The position numbers and the translations under genes are program-made. Shown one piece after another: positions 50,797-61,089 of a DNA stretch of 64,000 bases. Position 1 is the stretch's first letter, and the number at the start of each line of letters is the position of its first letter. The DNA comes from Cellulophaga sp. L1A9 (GTDB lineage Bacteria; Bacteroidota; Bacteroidia; Flavobacteriales; Flavobacteriaceae), in assembly GCF_009797025.1 (NCBI RefSeq), contig NZ_CP047027.1:2604001-2668000 (forward strand). The letters run 5' to 3'. The notes under the pieces are model-generated. The model searched no databases. It was not told the origin of the DNA and saw nothing but the letters and a program-made list of their open reading frames with translations.

Positions 50797-53292
50797 ATGA
50801 AAAAATTACTTCTATTTTTCTTCTCGCTATATTCATTTGCATTGCTAGCTCAAACAAAAGTTAGTGGTGTCGTAATTGATGAAATGGGTATTCCTGTTGC
50901 TTTTGCAAATATAATTTTCAAAGGATCTTCGGAGGGTACAATCACCAACGACGATGGAGTTTTTTATATGGAATCGGACAATACCTATGAGACACTTCAA
51001 GTGTCTTTCGTGGGATATGAAACCAAGGATATATTTTTGGATAAGAAGGTAAACTACGAAATGAAGGTCGTACTTGTGGAAGGCGGAGAGCAGCTAAGAG
51101 AGGTTGTTATTTATTTTGGGAAACAATCAAAAAAGAATAATCCGGCAATAGACATTCTTCGAAAAATTTGGGAACGTAAGCGTAGTAATGGAGTAAAGCA
51201 TTACAAGCAATACAATTATGATAAATATGAAAAAGTAGAATTCGATTTAAATACAATTGATAGTGCGCTCATTAAAAGTAAAATATTTAAAGGCTTAGAA
51301 TTTGTTTTTCAAGATCTCGATACTTCAAGAATTACAGGGAAAACGTATTTACCTATCTTTTTAAATGAAACGTTTTCTAAAGTTTATGGTGATAATTTAA
51401 AAGGTGAAGAAAAAGAAGAGTTGTTGGGGACCAAGAATTCAGGTTTTAGCAACAATCAAGCATTAACTGCATTTGTTGAAGATTTATATTCCGATTATGA
51501 TATCTATAATAATTATTTAAAGTTTTTTGATAAAAGTTTTACCAGCCCATTATCTAAAACAGGTATAGATGTATACAATTACGTATTAGCCGATAGTAGT
51601 TTTATTGATAATAAGTGGTGTTATAATATTATTTACTATCCAAGAAGGAAGAATGAATTGACTTTTAAAGGGAACTTTTGGGTGAATGATTCTACCTATG
51701 CGATCAAGAAAATAAATTTAGAAGTAACAAAAAGTGCAAATATAAACTGGGTAAAAGAAATTTATATAGAGCAAGATTTTGAGGTACTTAATGATTCGGT
51801 TTTTCTTTTGAAAAGAGATTACATGTTAAGTGATTTTAGTTTAAATAAGAAAGAGGAATCTAAGGGAGTCTATGGAAAGCGTACCACTGTTTACAACAAT
51901 TATGTTTTTGATCAATATAAGGATCCCAAGTTTTATAAAAATCTATCCAATCAGTTTAACTCAGGAATTGTAGAACGGGATACTACCTTTTGGAAAAATA
52001 ATAGACTAGAAGCTCTTAATAAAGACGAATCTGGAGTCTATAAGTTGTTGGATACGCTAAAGACAGTGCCTAAATTTAAAAGTTTTTACAATATAGCAAG
52101 TATATTAGGCTCAGGGTATGTTGAGATTGATAAATGGAACTTAGATATCGGAGATGTATATAGTACTTTTGGATATAATGATGCTGAAGGTATTCGGGTT
52201 CGTGCAGGTGCGCGTACCTATTTTGGACAAAACGATCCTTGGCGAATTGAAGCGTATACAGCCTATGGTTTTGATGATCATAAATTTAAACACGGTATTT
52301 CAGGTAAGTTTTTATTGGATAAGAAGTCGCGTTTAATTATTTCAGGTGGGAATAGGCGAGATATTGAGCAATTAGGTTTAAGCCTTACGGCGACTACAGA
52401 TGTTTTAGGGAGGAGTGCGGCCTCATCTTCACTATTTTCGGTGGGTTCTAATGATCGTTTGACAAATATAAATCTATCTACTTTTCAGGTGGAAGCAGAG
52501 CCTTTACATAATTTTGTTTTTAGAGTAGGTGGTTCTTTGCGTACTTTGAGTTCTGCATTGCCAGGTGCGTTTAGTTTAGATTACTTAGATCCTGAATCTG
52601 CAACTGGGATTTCTTCAGAATTAAAGCAGTTTGATTTTAATACCACTTTAATATATACTCCGGGAAAAAGAACCATTGGGTATGGCGTAGAGCGAAGAAA
52701 GATTAATGATAATTATAGTACCTTGTTTTTGACCTATACTAAAGGGGTAAAAGACTTTTTAGAGAGTGATTTTGATTACGAGAAAATTCAATTTTCTTAT
52801 ACCCAACCGTGGCAAATTGGAGGCTTTGGTAGGTTGTTGAGTACTGTTGAATTAGGTAAAACCTTTGGGGAAGTTCCTTTAGGTTTATTGAATGTTATTC
52901 CAGGAAATCAGACCTTATTCTCTATTTATGGGACTTTTCCTAACCTTGATTTTTATGAGTTTGTGACAGATACTTATGCTTCCGTGCATTTAGAGCAAAA
53001 TTTTAACGGTCGTTTATTTTCTAGAATTCCAATAATAAAAAAGTGGAATTTAAGAGAGATAGTTGGCTTAAGAGGAGTTTGGGGGGATCTTTCCGATGGA
53101 AATATCTTAATAAATAGTCCTACAAACATTCCTTTGCAAGCGCCAAGCGATAATATGTATTGGGAATATTCATTCGGGGTAGGTAATATATTTAAGATTT
53201 TAAGAATTGATTTTAATTTTAGAGGAAATTATTTAGACAGTCCAGAGGCAAGGCCTTTTAGTGTAACTGGATCATTTGGCTTTAATTTCTAA
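50797..53292 (+). CDS. DUF5686-family protein with carboxypeptidase-regulatory-like domain
   Basis: The 831-residue protein has a signal peptide (about 1-18, ending LAQ). An N-terminal beta-sandwich of the CarboxypepD_reg-like type (about 20-100; VVIDEMGIPVAFANIIFKGS, then VSFVGYETKDIFL) follows, then the DUF5686 region, which looks like an outer-membrane protein with a long C-terminal barrel. The family is common in Bacteroidota and its function is not known. It is the only gene between the pdhB terminator and the ppa promoter. Confidence 0.87.
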   Translation: MKKLLLFFFSLYSFALLAQTKVSGVVIDEMGIPVAFANIIFKGSSEGTITNDDGVFYMESDNTYETLQVSFVGYETKDIFLDKKVNYEMKVVLVEGGEQLREVVIYFGKQSKKNNPAIDILRKIWERKRSNGVKHYKQYNYDKYEKVEFDLNTIDSALIKSKIFKGLEFVFQDLDTSRITGKTYLPIFLNETFSKVYGDNLKGEEKEELLGTKNSGFSNNQALTAFVEDLYSDYDIYNNYLKFFDKSFTSPLSKTGIDVYNYVLADSSFIDNKWCYNIIYYPRRKNELTFKGNFWVNDSTYAIKKINLEVTKSANINWVKEIYIEQDFEVLNDSVFLLKRDYMLSDFSLNKKEESKGVYGKRTTVYNNYVFDQYKDPKFYKNLSNQFNSGIVERDTTFWKNNRLEALNKDESGVYKLLDTLKTVPKFKSFYNIASILGSGYVEIDKWNLDIGDVYSTFGYNDAEGIRVRAGARTYFGQNDPWRIEAYTAYGFDDHKFKHGISGKFLLDKKSRLIISGGNRRDIEQLGLSLTATTDVLGRSAASSSLFSVGSNDRLTNINLSTFQVEAEPLHNFVFRVGGSLRTLSSALPGAFSLDYLDPESATGISSELKQFDFNTTLIYTPGKRTIGYGVERRKINDNYSTLFLTYTKGVKDFLESDFDYEKIQFSYTQPWQIGGFGRLLSTVELGKTFGEVPLGLLNVIPGNQTLFSIYGTFPNLDFYEFVTDTYASVHLEQNFNGRLFSRIPIIKKWNLREIVGLRGVWGDLSDGNILINSPTNIPLQAPSDNMYWEYSFGVGNIFKILRIDFNFRGNYLDSPEARPFSVTGSFGFNF

Positions 53293-53400
53293 TTAAAAAT
53301 TATAAATTTACTACACCGTTTTCGTAATACAATACCTGACATTCTCTACTAAAACCTTAGATATTTCAATCAATATTCAGGGTAAAATAAATTATTCAAG

Positions 53401-53408
53401 TATCTTTG
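53401..53408 (+). promoter_or_regulatory. -10 box for ppa
   Basis: TATCTTTG ends 21 bp before the ATG at 53430. It overlaps an in-frame TTG at 53406, which is therefore not the start. Confidence 0.6.
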
Positions 53409-53429
53409 TATACAAATCACAGTATTATT

Positions 53430-53957
53430 ATGAGCGAAAATTTAGAAATAACTTTCGATGTTCTAATCGAAATTCCAAAAGGAAGTAGAAATAAATACGA
53501 ATACGACTTTACATTACACAAAATAAGATTTGATAGAATGCTTTTTTCATCAATGATGTATCCTGGTGATTATGGATTCATTCCAGAAACTCTTGCGTTG
53601 GATAGTGATCCATTAGATGTACTAGTTTTAGGTCATGAGCCAACATATCCTATGGTGGTTATGGAAGTTAGGCCAATTGGCGTATTTCATATGACTGATG
53701 AAAAAGGACCAGATGAAAAAATCATTTGTGTACCAGTTTCAGATCCTATCTGGGGAAATAATCATGACATTAGTGATCTTAATCCACACAGGTTAAAAGA
53801 AATTGAACACTTTTTTAGAGTCTATAAAGATTTAGAAAAGAAAAAAGTTGATGTTGGTGGTTGGGGAGACGCAAAAGAAGCTATTGAAATTTATGAGCAA
53901 TGTGTAGAGCGTTACGATGAAAGTGATCATAAAAAGAAACGCACTTTTACGATATAA
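53430..53957 (+). CDS. ppa: Inorganic pyrophosphatase, family I
   Basis: The product is 175 residues from ATG 53430. It has the family I signature with the metal-binding Asp residues: YGFIPETLALDSDPLDVLVL (about 43-62). IPKGSRNKYEYD is the substrate-binding start, and KKVDVGGWGDAKEAIEIY closes the protein. It removes the pyrophosphate released by biosynthesis. The membrane-bound hppA gene follows 116 bp later on the same strand, after a terminator. Confidence 0.95.
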   Translation: MSENLEITFDVLIEIPKGSRNKYEYDFTLHKIRFDRMLFSSMMYPGDYGFIPETLALDSDPLDVLVLGHEPTYPMVVMEVRPIGVFHMTDEKGPDEKIICVPVSDPIWGNNHDISDLNPHRLKEIEHFFRVYKDLEKKKVDVGGWGDAKEAIEIYEQCVERYDESDHKKKRTFTI

Positions 53958-53978
53958 TATTCTATTTTAATACAATTA

Positions 53979-54015
53979 AAAAAAGTCATGCCATTAAAAA
54001 GCATGACTTTTTTTG
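53979..54015 (+). terminator. Terminator between ppa and hppA
   Basis: A stem of about 14 bp (53979-53992 with 54002-54015) and 9-base loop, flanked by A and T runs. Confidence 0.88.
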
Positions 54016-54073
54016 TTATGTTTAAATTTTATGCGTTTTTTTGAGAAATAATTAATAATTAACGGACTAATTT

Positions 54074-56485
54074 ATGAAATCAATGATAATCTATATGCCA
54101 ATAGTAATGGCGATCATAGGCTTACTTTATATGCTTATCAAGAAATCGTGGGTATTAAAGCAAGATGCAGGAGATGGGAAGATGAAAGAAATCTCAGACC
54201 ATATTTATGAAGGCGCCCTTGCTTTTTTAAATGCAGAGTACAAGCTTTTGGCAATTTTTGTAGTAGTGGTTAGTGTGTTGCTTTCTATTGTTTCTTTTAT
54301 TGTGCCAACAACGCACTGGTTAATTGTAATAGCGTTTATTTTTGGAGCTATATTTTCTGCTTTTGCTGGGAATATAGGAATGAAAATTGCAACCAAGACC
54401 AATGTGAGAACAACGCAAGCTGCAAGAACAAGTTTGCCAAATGCTTTGAAAATTTCATTTGGTGGCGGTACCGTTATGGGACTTGGTGTAGCCGGTTTAG
54501 CAGTCTTGGGATTAACCGCTTTTTTTATAGGATTTTTTTATTTTTTTATGGGAGGAGTTTGGACGAATACCATGGATATGACTATTGTGCTTGAAACATT
54601 AGCAGGTTTTTCTCTAGGGGCAGAATCAATAGCGCTATTTGCTCGTGTTGGCGGTGGTATTTATACGAAAGCGGCAGATGTAGGAGCAGATTTAGTTGGT
54701 AAAGTAGAAGCAGGTATCCCAGAAGATGATCCTCGTAATCCTGCGACAATAGCAGATAACGTGGGTGATAATGTTGGCGATGTAGCAGGTATGGGAGCAG
54801 ATCTTTTCGGTTCCTATGTGGCCACGGTTTTGGCCGCAATGGTATTAGGGAATTATGTGATAAAGGATATGGGCGGTGCTATCCAAGATGGCTTTGGAGG
54901 CATAGGACCAATTTTATTACCTATGGCAGTTGCAGGAGTTGGTATTATTATATCTATAATAGGTACCATGCTTGTGAAAATTAAAAATAATGAAGCTAAA
55001 GAGTCCCAAGTTATGGGAGCTTTAAATATAGGTAATTGGACGGCTATTGTTTTAGTAGCAGTTTCTTGTTTTGGTTTAGTTACTTGGATGTTGCCAGAAA
55101 CGATGACCATGGAATTTTTTGGTGAAGGTTTGCAACAAATATCATCTATGCGTGTATTTTACGCAACATTGGTTGGTTTAATTGTGGGTGCGGTAATATC
55201 ATCAGTGACGGAATATTATACAGGTTTAGGTAAAAAACCAATCCTTAAAATTGTACAACAGTCTAGTACAGGTGCAGGAACTAATATTATAGCAGGTTTA
55301 GCAACAGGTATGATTTCTACCTTTCCTTCTGTATTATTATTCGCAGCAGCAATTTGGTCTTCCTATGCTTTTGCGGGCTTTTATGGAGTATCATTAGCAG
55401 CTTCTGCAATGATGGCTACAACCGCAATGCAATTAGCAATTGATGCTTTTGGTCCTATCTCTGATAATGCTGGTGGTATTGCAGAAATGAGTGAGCAGGA
55501 GCCAATAGTTAGAGAGCGTACAGATATTTTAGATTCTGTAGGGAACACTACAGCGGCAACAGGTAAAGGTTTTGCTATTGCTTCGGCAGCATTAACGTCA
55601 TTAGCACTTTTTGCGGCTTATGTAACTTTTACCGGTATACATGGAATTAACATTTTTAAAGCACCTGTTTTGGCAATGCTTTTTGTTGGAGGTATGGTGC
55701 CCGTAGTTTTTTCTGCTTTAGCCATGAATGCAGTAGGTAAAGCCGCTATGGAAATGGTGGAAGAAGTTCGTAGACAATTTAGGGAAATACCAGGCATTAT
55801 GGAAGGTACTGGAAAACCGGAATACGATAAGTGTGTGGCAATTTCTACAAAGGCGTCTCTAAAAGAAATGATGTTACCTGGAGTATTAACCATAGGTTTT
55901 CCTTTGGCAATAGCCTTTATTCCAATGATTTTTGGAATGAATAATTTGGCAATCGCAGAGATGTTAGGTGGGTATATGGCAGGAGTTACCGTTTCTGGTG
56001 TACTCTGGGCAATATTCCAAAATAATGCAGGTGGTGCTTGGGATAATGCTAAAAAATCTTTTGAAGCGGGTGTTGAAATCAATGGGGAGATGACATTTAA
56101 AGGCAGTGAGGCGCATAAGGCGGCTGTTACTGGTGATACTGTGGGTGATCCTTTTAAAGATACCTCAGGACCTTCTATGAATATTCTAATTAAACTTACT
56201 TGTTTAATAGGTTTAGTAATTGCTCCAATATTAGGCGGCCATGCAGAAGAAGGTGTTACTAAGGTTCAAGAAGAAATAAATATAGAGGTAAATGCTACCA
56301 ATACGGACTTGGCAGAAGCTACAATAGTGTACACAACTATTATAAATGGAGTGTCTAAAACTGATGAAAAGATATTTAGCGGAACGCCAGAAGAAGTGAA
56401 AGCACAAGTAGAAGCTTTTAAGGAGATAAGCGTTAATTCTAATGATTCTGAAATAGAAGTTGAGATTGAAAAGCAGCCATTGTAA
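54074..56485 (+). CDS. hppA: Membrane-bound ion-pumping pyrophosphatase
   Basis: The 803-residue protein has about 16 membrane helices. The pyrophosphate-binding motif is at about 197-228 ([20 protein letters not shown], then [14 protein letters not shown]), and acidic site [20 protein letters not shown] follows. The segment [12 protein letters not shown] has Ala where K+-independent enzymes have Lys, so it should be K+-dependent. It couples PPi breakdown to Na+ or H+ export; which ion is not settled from sequence. The C-terminus has an added hydrophilic tail of about 75 residues (from [10 protein letters not shown]), found outside the catalytic fold. Confidence 0.94.
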   Translation: MKSMIIYMPIVMAIIGLLYMLIKKSWVLKQDAGDGKMKEISDHIYEGALAFLNAEYKLLAIFVVVVSVLLSIVSFIVPTTHWLIVIAFIFGAIFSAFAGNIGMKIATKTNVRTTQAARTSLPNALKISFGGGTVMGLGVAGLAVLGLTAFFIGFFYFFMGGVWTNTMDMTIVLETLAGFSLGAESIALFARVGGGIYTKAADVGADLVGKVEAGIPEDDPRNPATIADNVGDNVGDVAGMGADLFGSYVATVLAAMVLGNYVIKDMGGAIQDGFGGIGPILLPMAVAGVGIIISIIGTMLVKIKNNEAKESQVMGALNIGNWTAIVLVAVSCFGLVTWMLPETMTMEFFGEGLQQISSMRVFYATLVGLIVGAVISSVTEYYTGLGKKPILKIVQQSSTGAGTNIIAGLATGMISTFPSVLLFAAAIWSSYAFAGFYGVSLAASAMMATTAMQLAIDAFGPISDNAGGIAEMSEQEPIVRERTDILDSVGNTTAATGKGFAIASAALTSLALFAAYVTFTGIHGINIFKAPVLAMLFVGGMVPVVFSALAMNAVGKAAMEMVEEVRRQFREIPGIMEGTGKPEYDKCVAISTKASLKEMMLPGVLTIGFPLAIAFIPMIFGMNNLAIAEMLGGYMAGVTVSGVLWAIFQNNAGGAWDNAKKSFEAGVEINGEMTFKGSEAHKAAVTGDTVGDPFKDTSGPSMNILIKLTCLIGLVIAPILGGHAEEGVTKVQEEINIEVNATNTDLAEATIVYTTIINGVSKTDEKIFSGTPEEVKAQVEAFKEISVNSNDSEIEVEIEKQPL

Positions 56486-56509
56486 AATAGATTTTAAAAT
56501 TTTATTTTT

Positions 56510-56544
56510 AAACCTGCTAATAACTATTATTAGCAGGTTTTTTT
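56510..56544 (+). terminator. Terminator after hppA
   Basis: A 13-bp stem (56510-56522 with 56528-56540) with a short loop, followed by T residues. Confidence 0.88.
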
Positions 56545-56560
56545 ATGGTATTTTAGTGTG

Positions 56561-57559
56561 ATGTTATTTAAGAAAGATCCTTTACAAATAATTACATTTG
56601 ATGCTTATGGCACCGATTCTCATTTCTATTTAAGAGGAAGAGCGCTTGAAGATGAGTCTATTAACTTAGACGATAAAGGGTGGTTTAACCTTATGTTGAA
56701 CACGTGGAAGCGTTTAGAAACAGACGAGGTTAAGCATACAAATCTTGATATAACCTTGCCAAATGGTCAAGTTTTGCAAACCTCAACAGATAATCACGGG
56801 TATTTTAAAGTAGAGACAGAAATTCGTGATTTGCAAAAATTAATTAATGAGGAGGACTGGGTAAATTTTGAAGTTTCGTATTCAAATCCCAATATAAAAC
56901 GTAGAATTACTAATGAAAATAGATTTCCTGGTAAAATTTTAATTCCCTCTAAAAAAGCAGTTTTTGGAGTTATCACTGATATTGATGATACCATTTTACA
57001 TACAGGAGTGGTATCTACTTTAAAATGGAGGGTGTTATTTAATACGGTATTTAAAACGGTAAAAAAACGTTTGCCATTAAAAGGTGCTCCGGATCTTTAT
57101 AATCAACTACATCGCGGAAAATCTGGTAAAAGTTCTAACCCAATATTTTATGTGAGTCATAGTCCTTGGAATTTATACCGCTACCTAGAATTATTTTTAA
57201 AGCAGAACAATTTTCCGAAAGGGCCTATTCTCTTGCGTAGTTTTAATTCTTTTTTTAAAAGAAAGAAAGATGGTCATAAGCCACAAAAGCAAATAGAGAT
57301 TTTCGGTATTTTAAATACGTACCCAGAATTGCCAATAATTTTAATAGGAGATAGTGGCGAGCGCGATGCAGATATTTATAAAGAGGTTGCGGAGCTATTC
57401 CCGGACCGGATTTTAGCAATCTATCTTAGGAGTGTTAATCATAAAAAAAGAATGATTCGCGTAAAAAGCTTGTTTGATGACTATAAAACAACACCTATTT
57501 TATTTGTAGAAAATAGTGATCAAGCAGTTGCACACGCAAAAAAAATGGGATTTATTTAG
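56561..57559 (+). CDS. APP1-like (DUF2183) phosphatase-domain protein
   Basis: The product is 332 residues from ATG 56561. A GTG directly before it is the alternative start. The C-terminal domain (about 125-330) matches the APP1 phosphatidate-phosphatase-like catalytic domain: a HAD-type DxDxT motif in VFGVITDIDDTILHTGVVST, then YVSHSPWNLYRYLELFLKQN and ILIGDSGERDADIYKEVAEL. The N-terminal part is beta-rich. In yeast, App1 makes diacylglycerol from phosphatidate. The bacterial substrate is not established. Confidence 0.88.
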   Translation: MLFKKDPLQIITFDAYGTDSHFYLRGRALEDESINLDDKGWFNLMLNTWKRLETDEVKHTNLDITLPNGQVLQTSTDNHGYFKVETEIRDLQKLINEEDWVNFEVSYSNPNIKRRITNENRFPGKILIPSKKAVFGVITDIDDTILHTGVVSTLKWRVLFNTVFKTVKKRLPLKGAPDLYNQLHRGKSGKSSNPIFYVSHSPWNLYRYLELFLKQNNFPKGPILLRSFNSFFKRKKDGHKPQKQIEIFGILNTYPELPIILIGDSGERDADIYKEVAELFPDRILAIYLRSVNHKKRMIRVKSLFDDYKTTPILFVENSDQAVAHAKKMGFI

Positions 57560-57734
57560 CGGTCTACTTCAAAATGCTATTTAAACAATAAATCTATAAA
57601 GTTAAAGTTATGATTACTGTGTTCATGAAATGAGAAAATTATTTCATAGCATTTGTGTTATAACAGTGTGAAATGTACCGAGAATACTTTTGCGATTTAT
57701 TTTTTTGAATATATAATTTTAGAAATTAAAAGCT

Positions 57735-59318
57735 ATGAATATGGTAAAAATTAGGCTCTGCTGCCTATTGAGTTTTGTAAGCTATCAACTAATCGCACAA
57801 TTGACTATTCCCTATACTTTTGAGAATAATTCAGGATATCGTGATGATGAAATTTATATTGGATTAGTTGGTAAAATAGAATCAACTGGTGATGTGTGGA
57901 TGGAGCTTACGAATAGTACTATTCAGGAAATGGATCCATCATACAATACCATTTCAGGACCAGAATGGAGCACACCATCTGATTGGTTGTATCCTGATAT
58001 TTTTACTAAATTGAGTGATGTTGCTGATAAAACGATACAAATTCCACAAGGTTTATATGCTTGTAGAATTTTTATTTCATTTCAATCTCCAATGTATTTG
58101 CGTTTTCATGAAACGGGAGGATACGCTGGAGCGAATTTAAATTCAGACACCGATCCAAATGATGGTATTCGTTGGGAATTGGTAGAATTAACTTGGGGGG
58201 ATTCTGGTTTATGGACAAATACCAGCCGGGTAGATGCCTATCAGTATCCGATGGCTTTAGAGGTTAATGGTTTTTCTGGAGGTTTAACAGGTGCAAATTA
58301 CTCTGAATCTTATGCAAATGCTATAAATGGAGATGGAACAGTAGCGTTTAAGAAAATAGGAGAGCTTTTGTCTCATGAAGACATTCTTGCTAAATGGGAT
58401 GAAGAAGTTAGTGAGGCTTATTTGGTGGCTAAAACTGTTAAAAAGCATTCTTATGATGGGGGTCCAATAATTGAACAACCTTCAAAAGTTGCAGAATTTC
58501 CAAAGGACGTTTTAGAAGATTATATTGATGAAATATGGAGTGTTTATAGTCAATATAATTTAAATATCAATATAGGAGATAGGGGCACTTGGGTTGGCAC
58601 TATTAATGAAGATGGCGCGTTTAAATTTACGGATCCCGCCGATGGTAGTACAGCAACTATTTATTGGAAACCAACAACTGTTAATGCATTAGAAGGTTCA
58701 GGTTCTTTGGCATATACACCTTATGATGCAAGCATAGATGTTGAGGCGTATAATGAAGATTTAATGATTCAGGCACAAATATCTGCAGCAATTACTAGGC
58801 ATGCTATTTATACAAATATTACAGATGATACGGTTCAGTATTCTCATGACGATTCTCGTTATTTTATTTATAGTCCTTTTAATGAATATGTGAAGTATTT
58901 TCATGACGATGAAATAAGTTACGATTCTAAAACATATGCTTTTGCGTATGATGATGTGGGCGATCATTCTTCCACAATCCAATGTACCTTTCCTACAGAT
59001 GTTAAGGTAATAATTGGTGGTTATGGGGTTAACTCAGTTTCTGATTCAGTAAGTATAGATAAAGGGGATGATTCTGAAGAAGCATTGGCTATTTCACCAA
59101 ACCCCACTACAGGAATAAATCCTCAAGTTACGGGGATAGGTGAAGATGTTGTTATCGCTATTTATGGCTTAGATGGTAAGTTTATAGGAAGTGAATTGGT
59201 AAGTGATTCAGATTCCTTTACTTTAGAAACACTTGGACTAGCTGATGGAATGTATTTAATAGTTGTCCGTGAAAAGTTAGGTAAAACTTTAAAGAGTTTT
59301 AAGCTATTGGTAAATTAA
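57735..59318 (+). CDS. Secreted GH64-like beta-1,3-glucanase with T9SS sorting domain
   Basis: The 527-residue protein has a signal peptide (about 1-21, ending IAQ). The central part (about 22-440) looks like glycoside hydrolase family 64 (thaumatin-like, beta-1,3-glucan active): GLYACRIFISFQSPMYLRFH, NTSRVDAYQYPMALEVNGFS, and a C-terminal piece FAYDDVGDHSSTIQ. The last 80 residues are a type A T9SS sorting domain (ISPNPTTG, then YGLDGKFIG, then LADGMYLIVV). It is probably exported to the surface or medium to cut laminarin or related glucans. Confidence 0.82.
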   Translation: MNMVKIRLCCLLSFVSYQLIAQLTIPYTFENNSGYRDDEIYIGLVGKIESTGDVWMELTNSTIQEMDPSYNTISGPEWSTPSDWLYPDIFTKLSDVADKTIQIPQGLYACRIFISFQSPMYLRFHETGGYAGANLNSDTDPNDGIRWELVELTWGDSGLWTNTSRVDAYQYPMALEVNGFSGGLTGANYSESYANAINGDGTVAFKKIGELLSHEDILAKWDEEVSEAYLVAKTVKKHSYDGGPIIEQPSKVAEFPKDVLEDYIDEIWSVYSQYNLNINIGDRGTWVGTINEDGAFKFTDPADGSTATIYWKPTTVNALEGSGSLAYTPYDASIDVEAYNEDLMIQAQISAAITRHAIYTNITDDTVQYSHDDSRYFIYSPFNEYVKYFHDDEISYDSKTYAFAYDDVGDHSSTIQCTFPTDVKVIIGGYGVNSVSDSVSIDKGDDSEEALAISPNPTTGINPQVTGIGEDVVIAIYGLDGKFIGSELVSDSDSFTLETLGLADGMYLIVVREKLGKTLKSFKLLVN

Positions 59319-59345
59319 TGGAGTAGCTTTTTAAGGAAACGATTA

Positions 59346-59382
59346 CAGAAATTAATGGCTTAAAATAAGCCATTAATTTCTG
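59346..59382. repeat. 17-bp perfect inverted repeat overlapping the dNK stop codon
   Basis: Arms 59346-59362 and 59366-59382 pair perfectly around AAA. The dNK stop codon (59360-59362) and the codons for its last seven residues lie within the arms and loop. There is no adjacent T run on either strand, so it is not a standard terminator, though it lies where one is expected between convergent genes. Confidence 0.65.
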
Positions 59383-59974
59383 CGTCAATTCTGTTAATAA
59401 TTGTTCCTAAATCTTCAGGATTATCCACAAAATCTAAATTGTCTACATCAATAATTAAAAGCTTACCTTTTTCATAACTCTGGCTCCATGCTTCATAGCG
59501 CTCGTTAAGTCTGCTTAAATAATCAATAGAAATGGTATTCTCGTAATCACGACCTCTTTTGTGTATTTGTTTTACTAAATTAGGAATAGAACTCCGTAGA
59601 TATATTAATAAATCTGGTGGTTGTACCAATTCTTGCATTAATTCAAAAAGGCTAGAATAATTATTGAAATCTCTATTGGTCAATAGGCCCATAGCATGTA
59701 AGTTCGGAGCAAAAATATAGGCATCCTCATAAATGGTACGGTCTTGAATAATATTTTTCCCCGTTTCTCTAATTTCTAGAATTTGCCGAAATCTGCTATT
59801 CAAAAAATAAATTTGAAGGTTAAAACTCCAACGTTCCATTTGATTGTAAAAATCATCAAGATAAGGGTTGTCAACTACATCTTCAAAATGAGGTTCCCAA
59901 TTAAAGTGTTTTGAAAGTAATTTGGTTAATGTTGTTTTTCCAGCACCAATATTTCCCGCAACAGCAACATGCAT
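59360..59974 (-). CDS. Deoxynucleoside kinase
   Basis: The 204-residue dNK-type kinase has the P-loop VAGNIGAGKTTLTKLL (about 4-19), the ENPYL-like region EDVVDNPYLDDFYNQMERW, and the LID segment KQIHKRGRDYENTISIDYLS. It phosphorylates deoxynucleosides taken up from outside. It is clearly related to the C-terminal half of the FolK fusion (16108-17253) but separate from it. A 17-bp inverted repeat covers its 3' end. Confidence 0.92.
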   Translation of the reverse strand: MHVAVAGNIGAGKTTLTKLLSKHFNWEPHFEDVVDNPYLDDFYNQMERWSFNLQIYFLNSRFRQILEIRETGKNIIQDRTIYEDAYIFAPNLHAMGLLTNRDFNNYSSLFELMQELVQPPDLLIYLRSSIPNLVKQIHKRGRDYENTISIDYLSRLNERYEAWSQSYEKGKLLIIDVDNLDFVDNPEDLGTIINRIDAEINGLF

Positions 59975-60183
59975 AGTATAATTTGTGTTTAATGGTTTTT
60001 AATTTCTAAGGGGCACACAATATACAACGATTCTTGGGTAGTAGGAAAAATAGTTGCTGAAATGCATAAATGTTTTTTATCCTTTTTTTTAAATCAATAT
60101 TGGAATGTGATTTTATTTTAGGCATCACCTTTAAACCTTTTCCTTTTTTTTTAGTCACATAGGAACAATAACCCGATACAATC

Positions 60184-61089
60184 ATGAAAAACATACTGCT
60201 ATTTATTTTTGCCTGTTTTATTCACTTCTCAAGCATACAGGCTCAAGACTTTCAAGGGAAGGCAATTTACCTCTCTAAAACCTCTGTGGCCGACTTTAAT
60301 TTTGGAGGACGCCAAGTATCAGAAGAACAAAAGAAAAGATTTATGGAGCGCATGAAAGAGCAGTCTGAGAAAACATTTGTTCTCACATTTGATAAAGCAG
60401 CGGCGATTTATGAGGAAGAAGAAAAATTAGAAACTCCTGGTCAAGACAGTGGAGGAAGAGGTAGATTCAGATTTGGAGATTTTTCTGGGGGTAAATTGTA
60501 TAAAAACATCAAAGACCAAAATTATTCCAAAGAATCGGAAATGTTCGGGAAAGTATTCTTAATTAAAGATGAGCTGCAGCAGTTAAATTGGACCATGGGT
60601 TCTGAAACAAAAAAAATAGGCAACTATACCTGTTATAAAGCAACGGCCATAAAAGCTATTGATTCTACAAATTTTGATAGTTTAAGAAGAAAAAGAGATC
60701 GCGATAGAAAAAAAGAAGATTCTGATAATGCTGTGAAAAAGGATTCTACAAAAAATAATGTCAGCATGTTTAAGGACAAAGAAGAGCCAAAAGAAATTGA
60801 AATTACAGCTTGGTTTACACCTGAAATACCTGTAAGTCAAGGTCCAGGAGAATATTGGGGTTTGCCGGGGTTAATTCTAGAAGTTAATGCAGGGAATACA
60901 GTACTCCTTTGTACTAAGATAGTTCTTAATGCAGATGAAAAAACAGAAATAAAAGCACCAACAAAAGGAAAGGTGGTTTCTCAACAAGAATACAATGAAA
61001 CTCTTCTGGTTAAAATGGAAGAAATGTCTGAGCGTTTCAGAGGTGGAAATAGAGGTTCAGGTGGTAACTCAAATAGAGGAAGAAACTAA
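60184..61089 (+). CDS. GLPGLI-family protein
   Basis: The 301-residue protein has a signal peptide (about 1-20, ending QAQ) and the family's name motif, seen as YWGLPGLILEVNAG (about 222-235), near the end of the domain. The last 30 residues are Arg/Gly/Asn-rich. The family's function is unknown, but it is regularly paired with a TonB-dependent receptor, as here. Its stop codon overlaps the next ATG (TAATG), so the two are translationally coupled. Confidence 0.9.
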   Translation: MKNILLFIFACFIHFSSIQAQDFQGKAIYLSKTSVADFNFGGRQVSEEQKKRFMERMKEQSEKTFVLTFDKAAAIYEEEEKLETPGQDSGGRGRFRFGDFSGGKLYKNIKDQNYSKESEMFGKVFLIKDELQQLNWTMGSETKKIGNYTCYKATAIKAIDSTNFDSLRRKRDRDRKKEDSDNAVKKDSTKNNVSMFKDKEEPKEIEITAWFTPEIPVSQGPGEYWGLPGLILEVNAGNTVLLCTKIVLNADEKTEIKAPTKGKVVSQQEYNETLLVKMEEMSERFRGGNRGSGGNSNRGRN

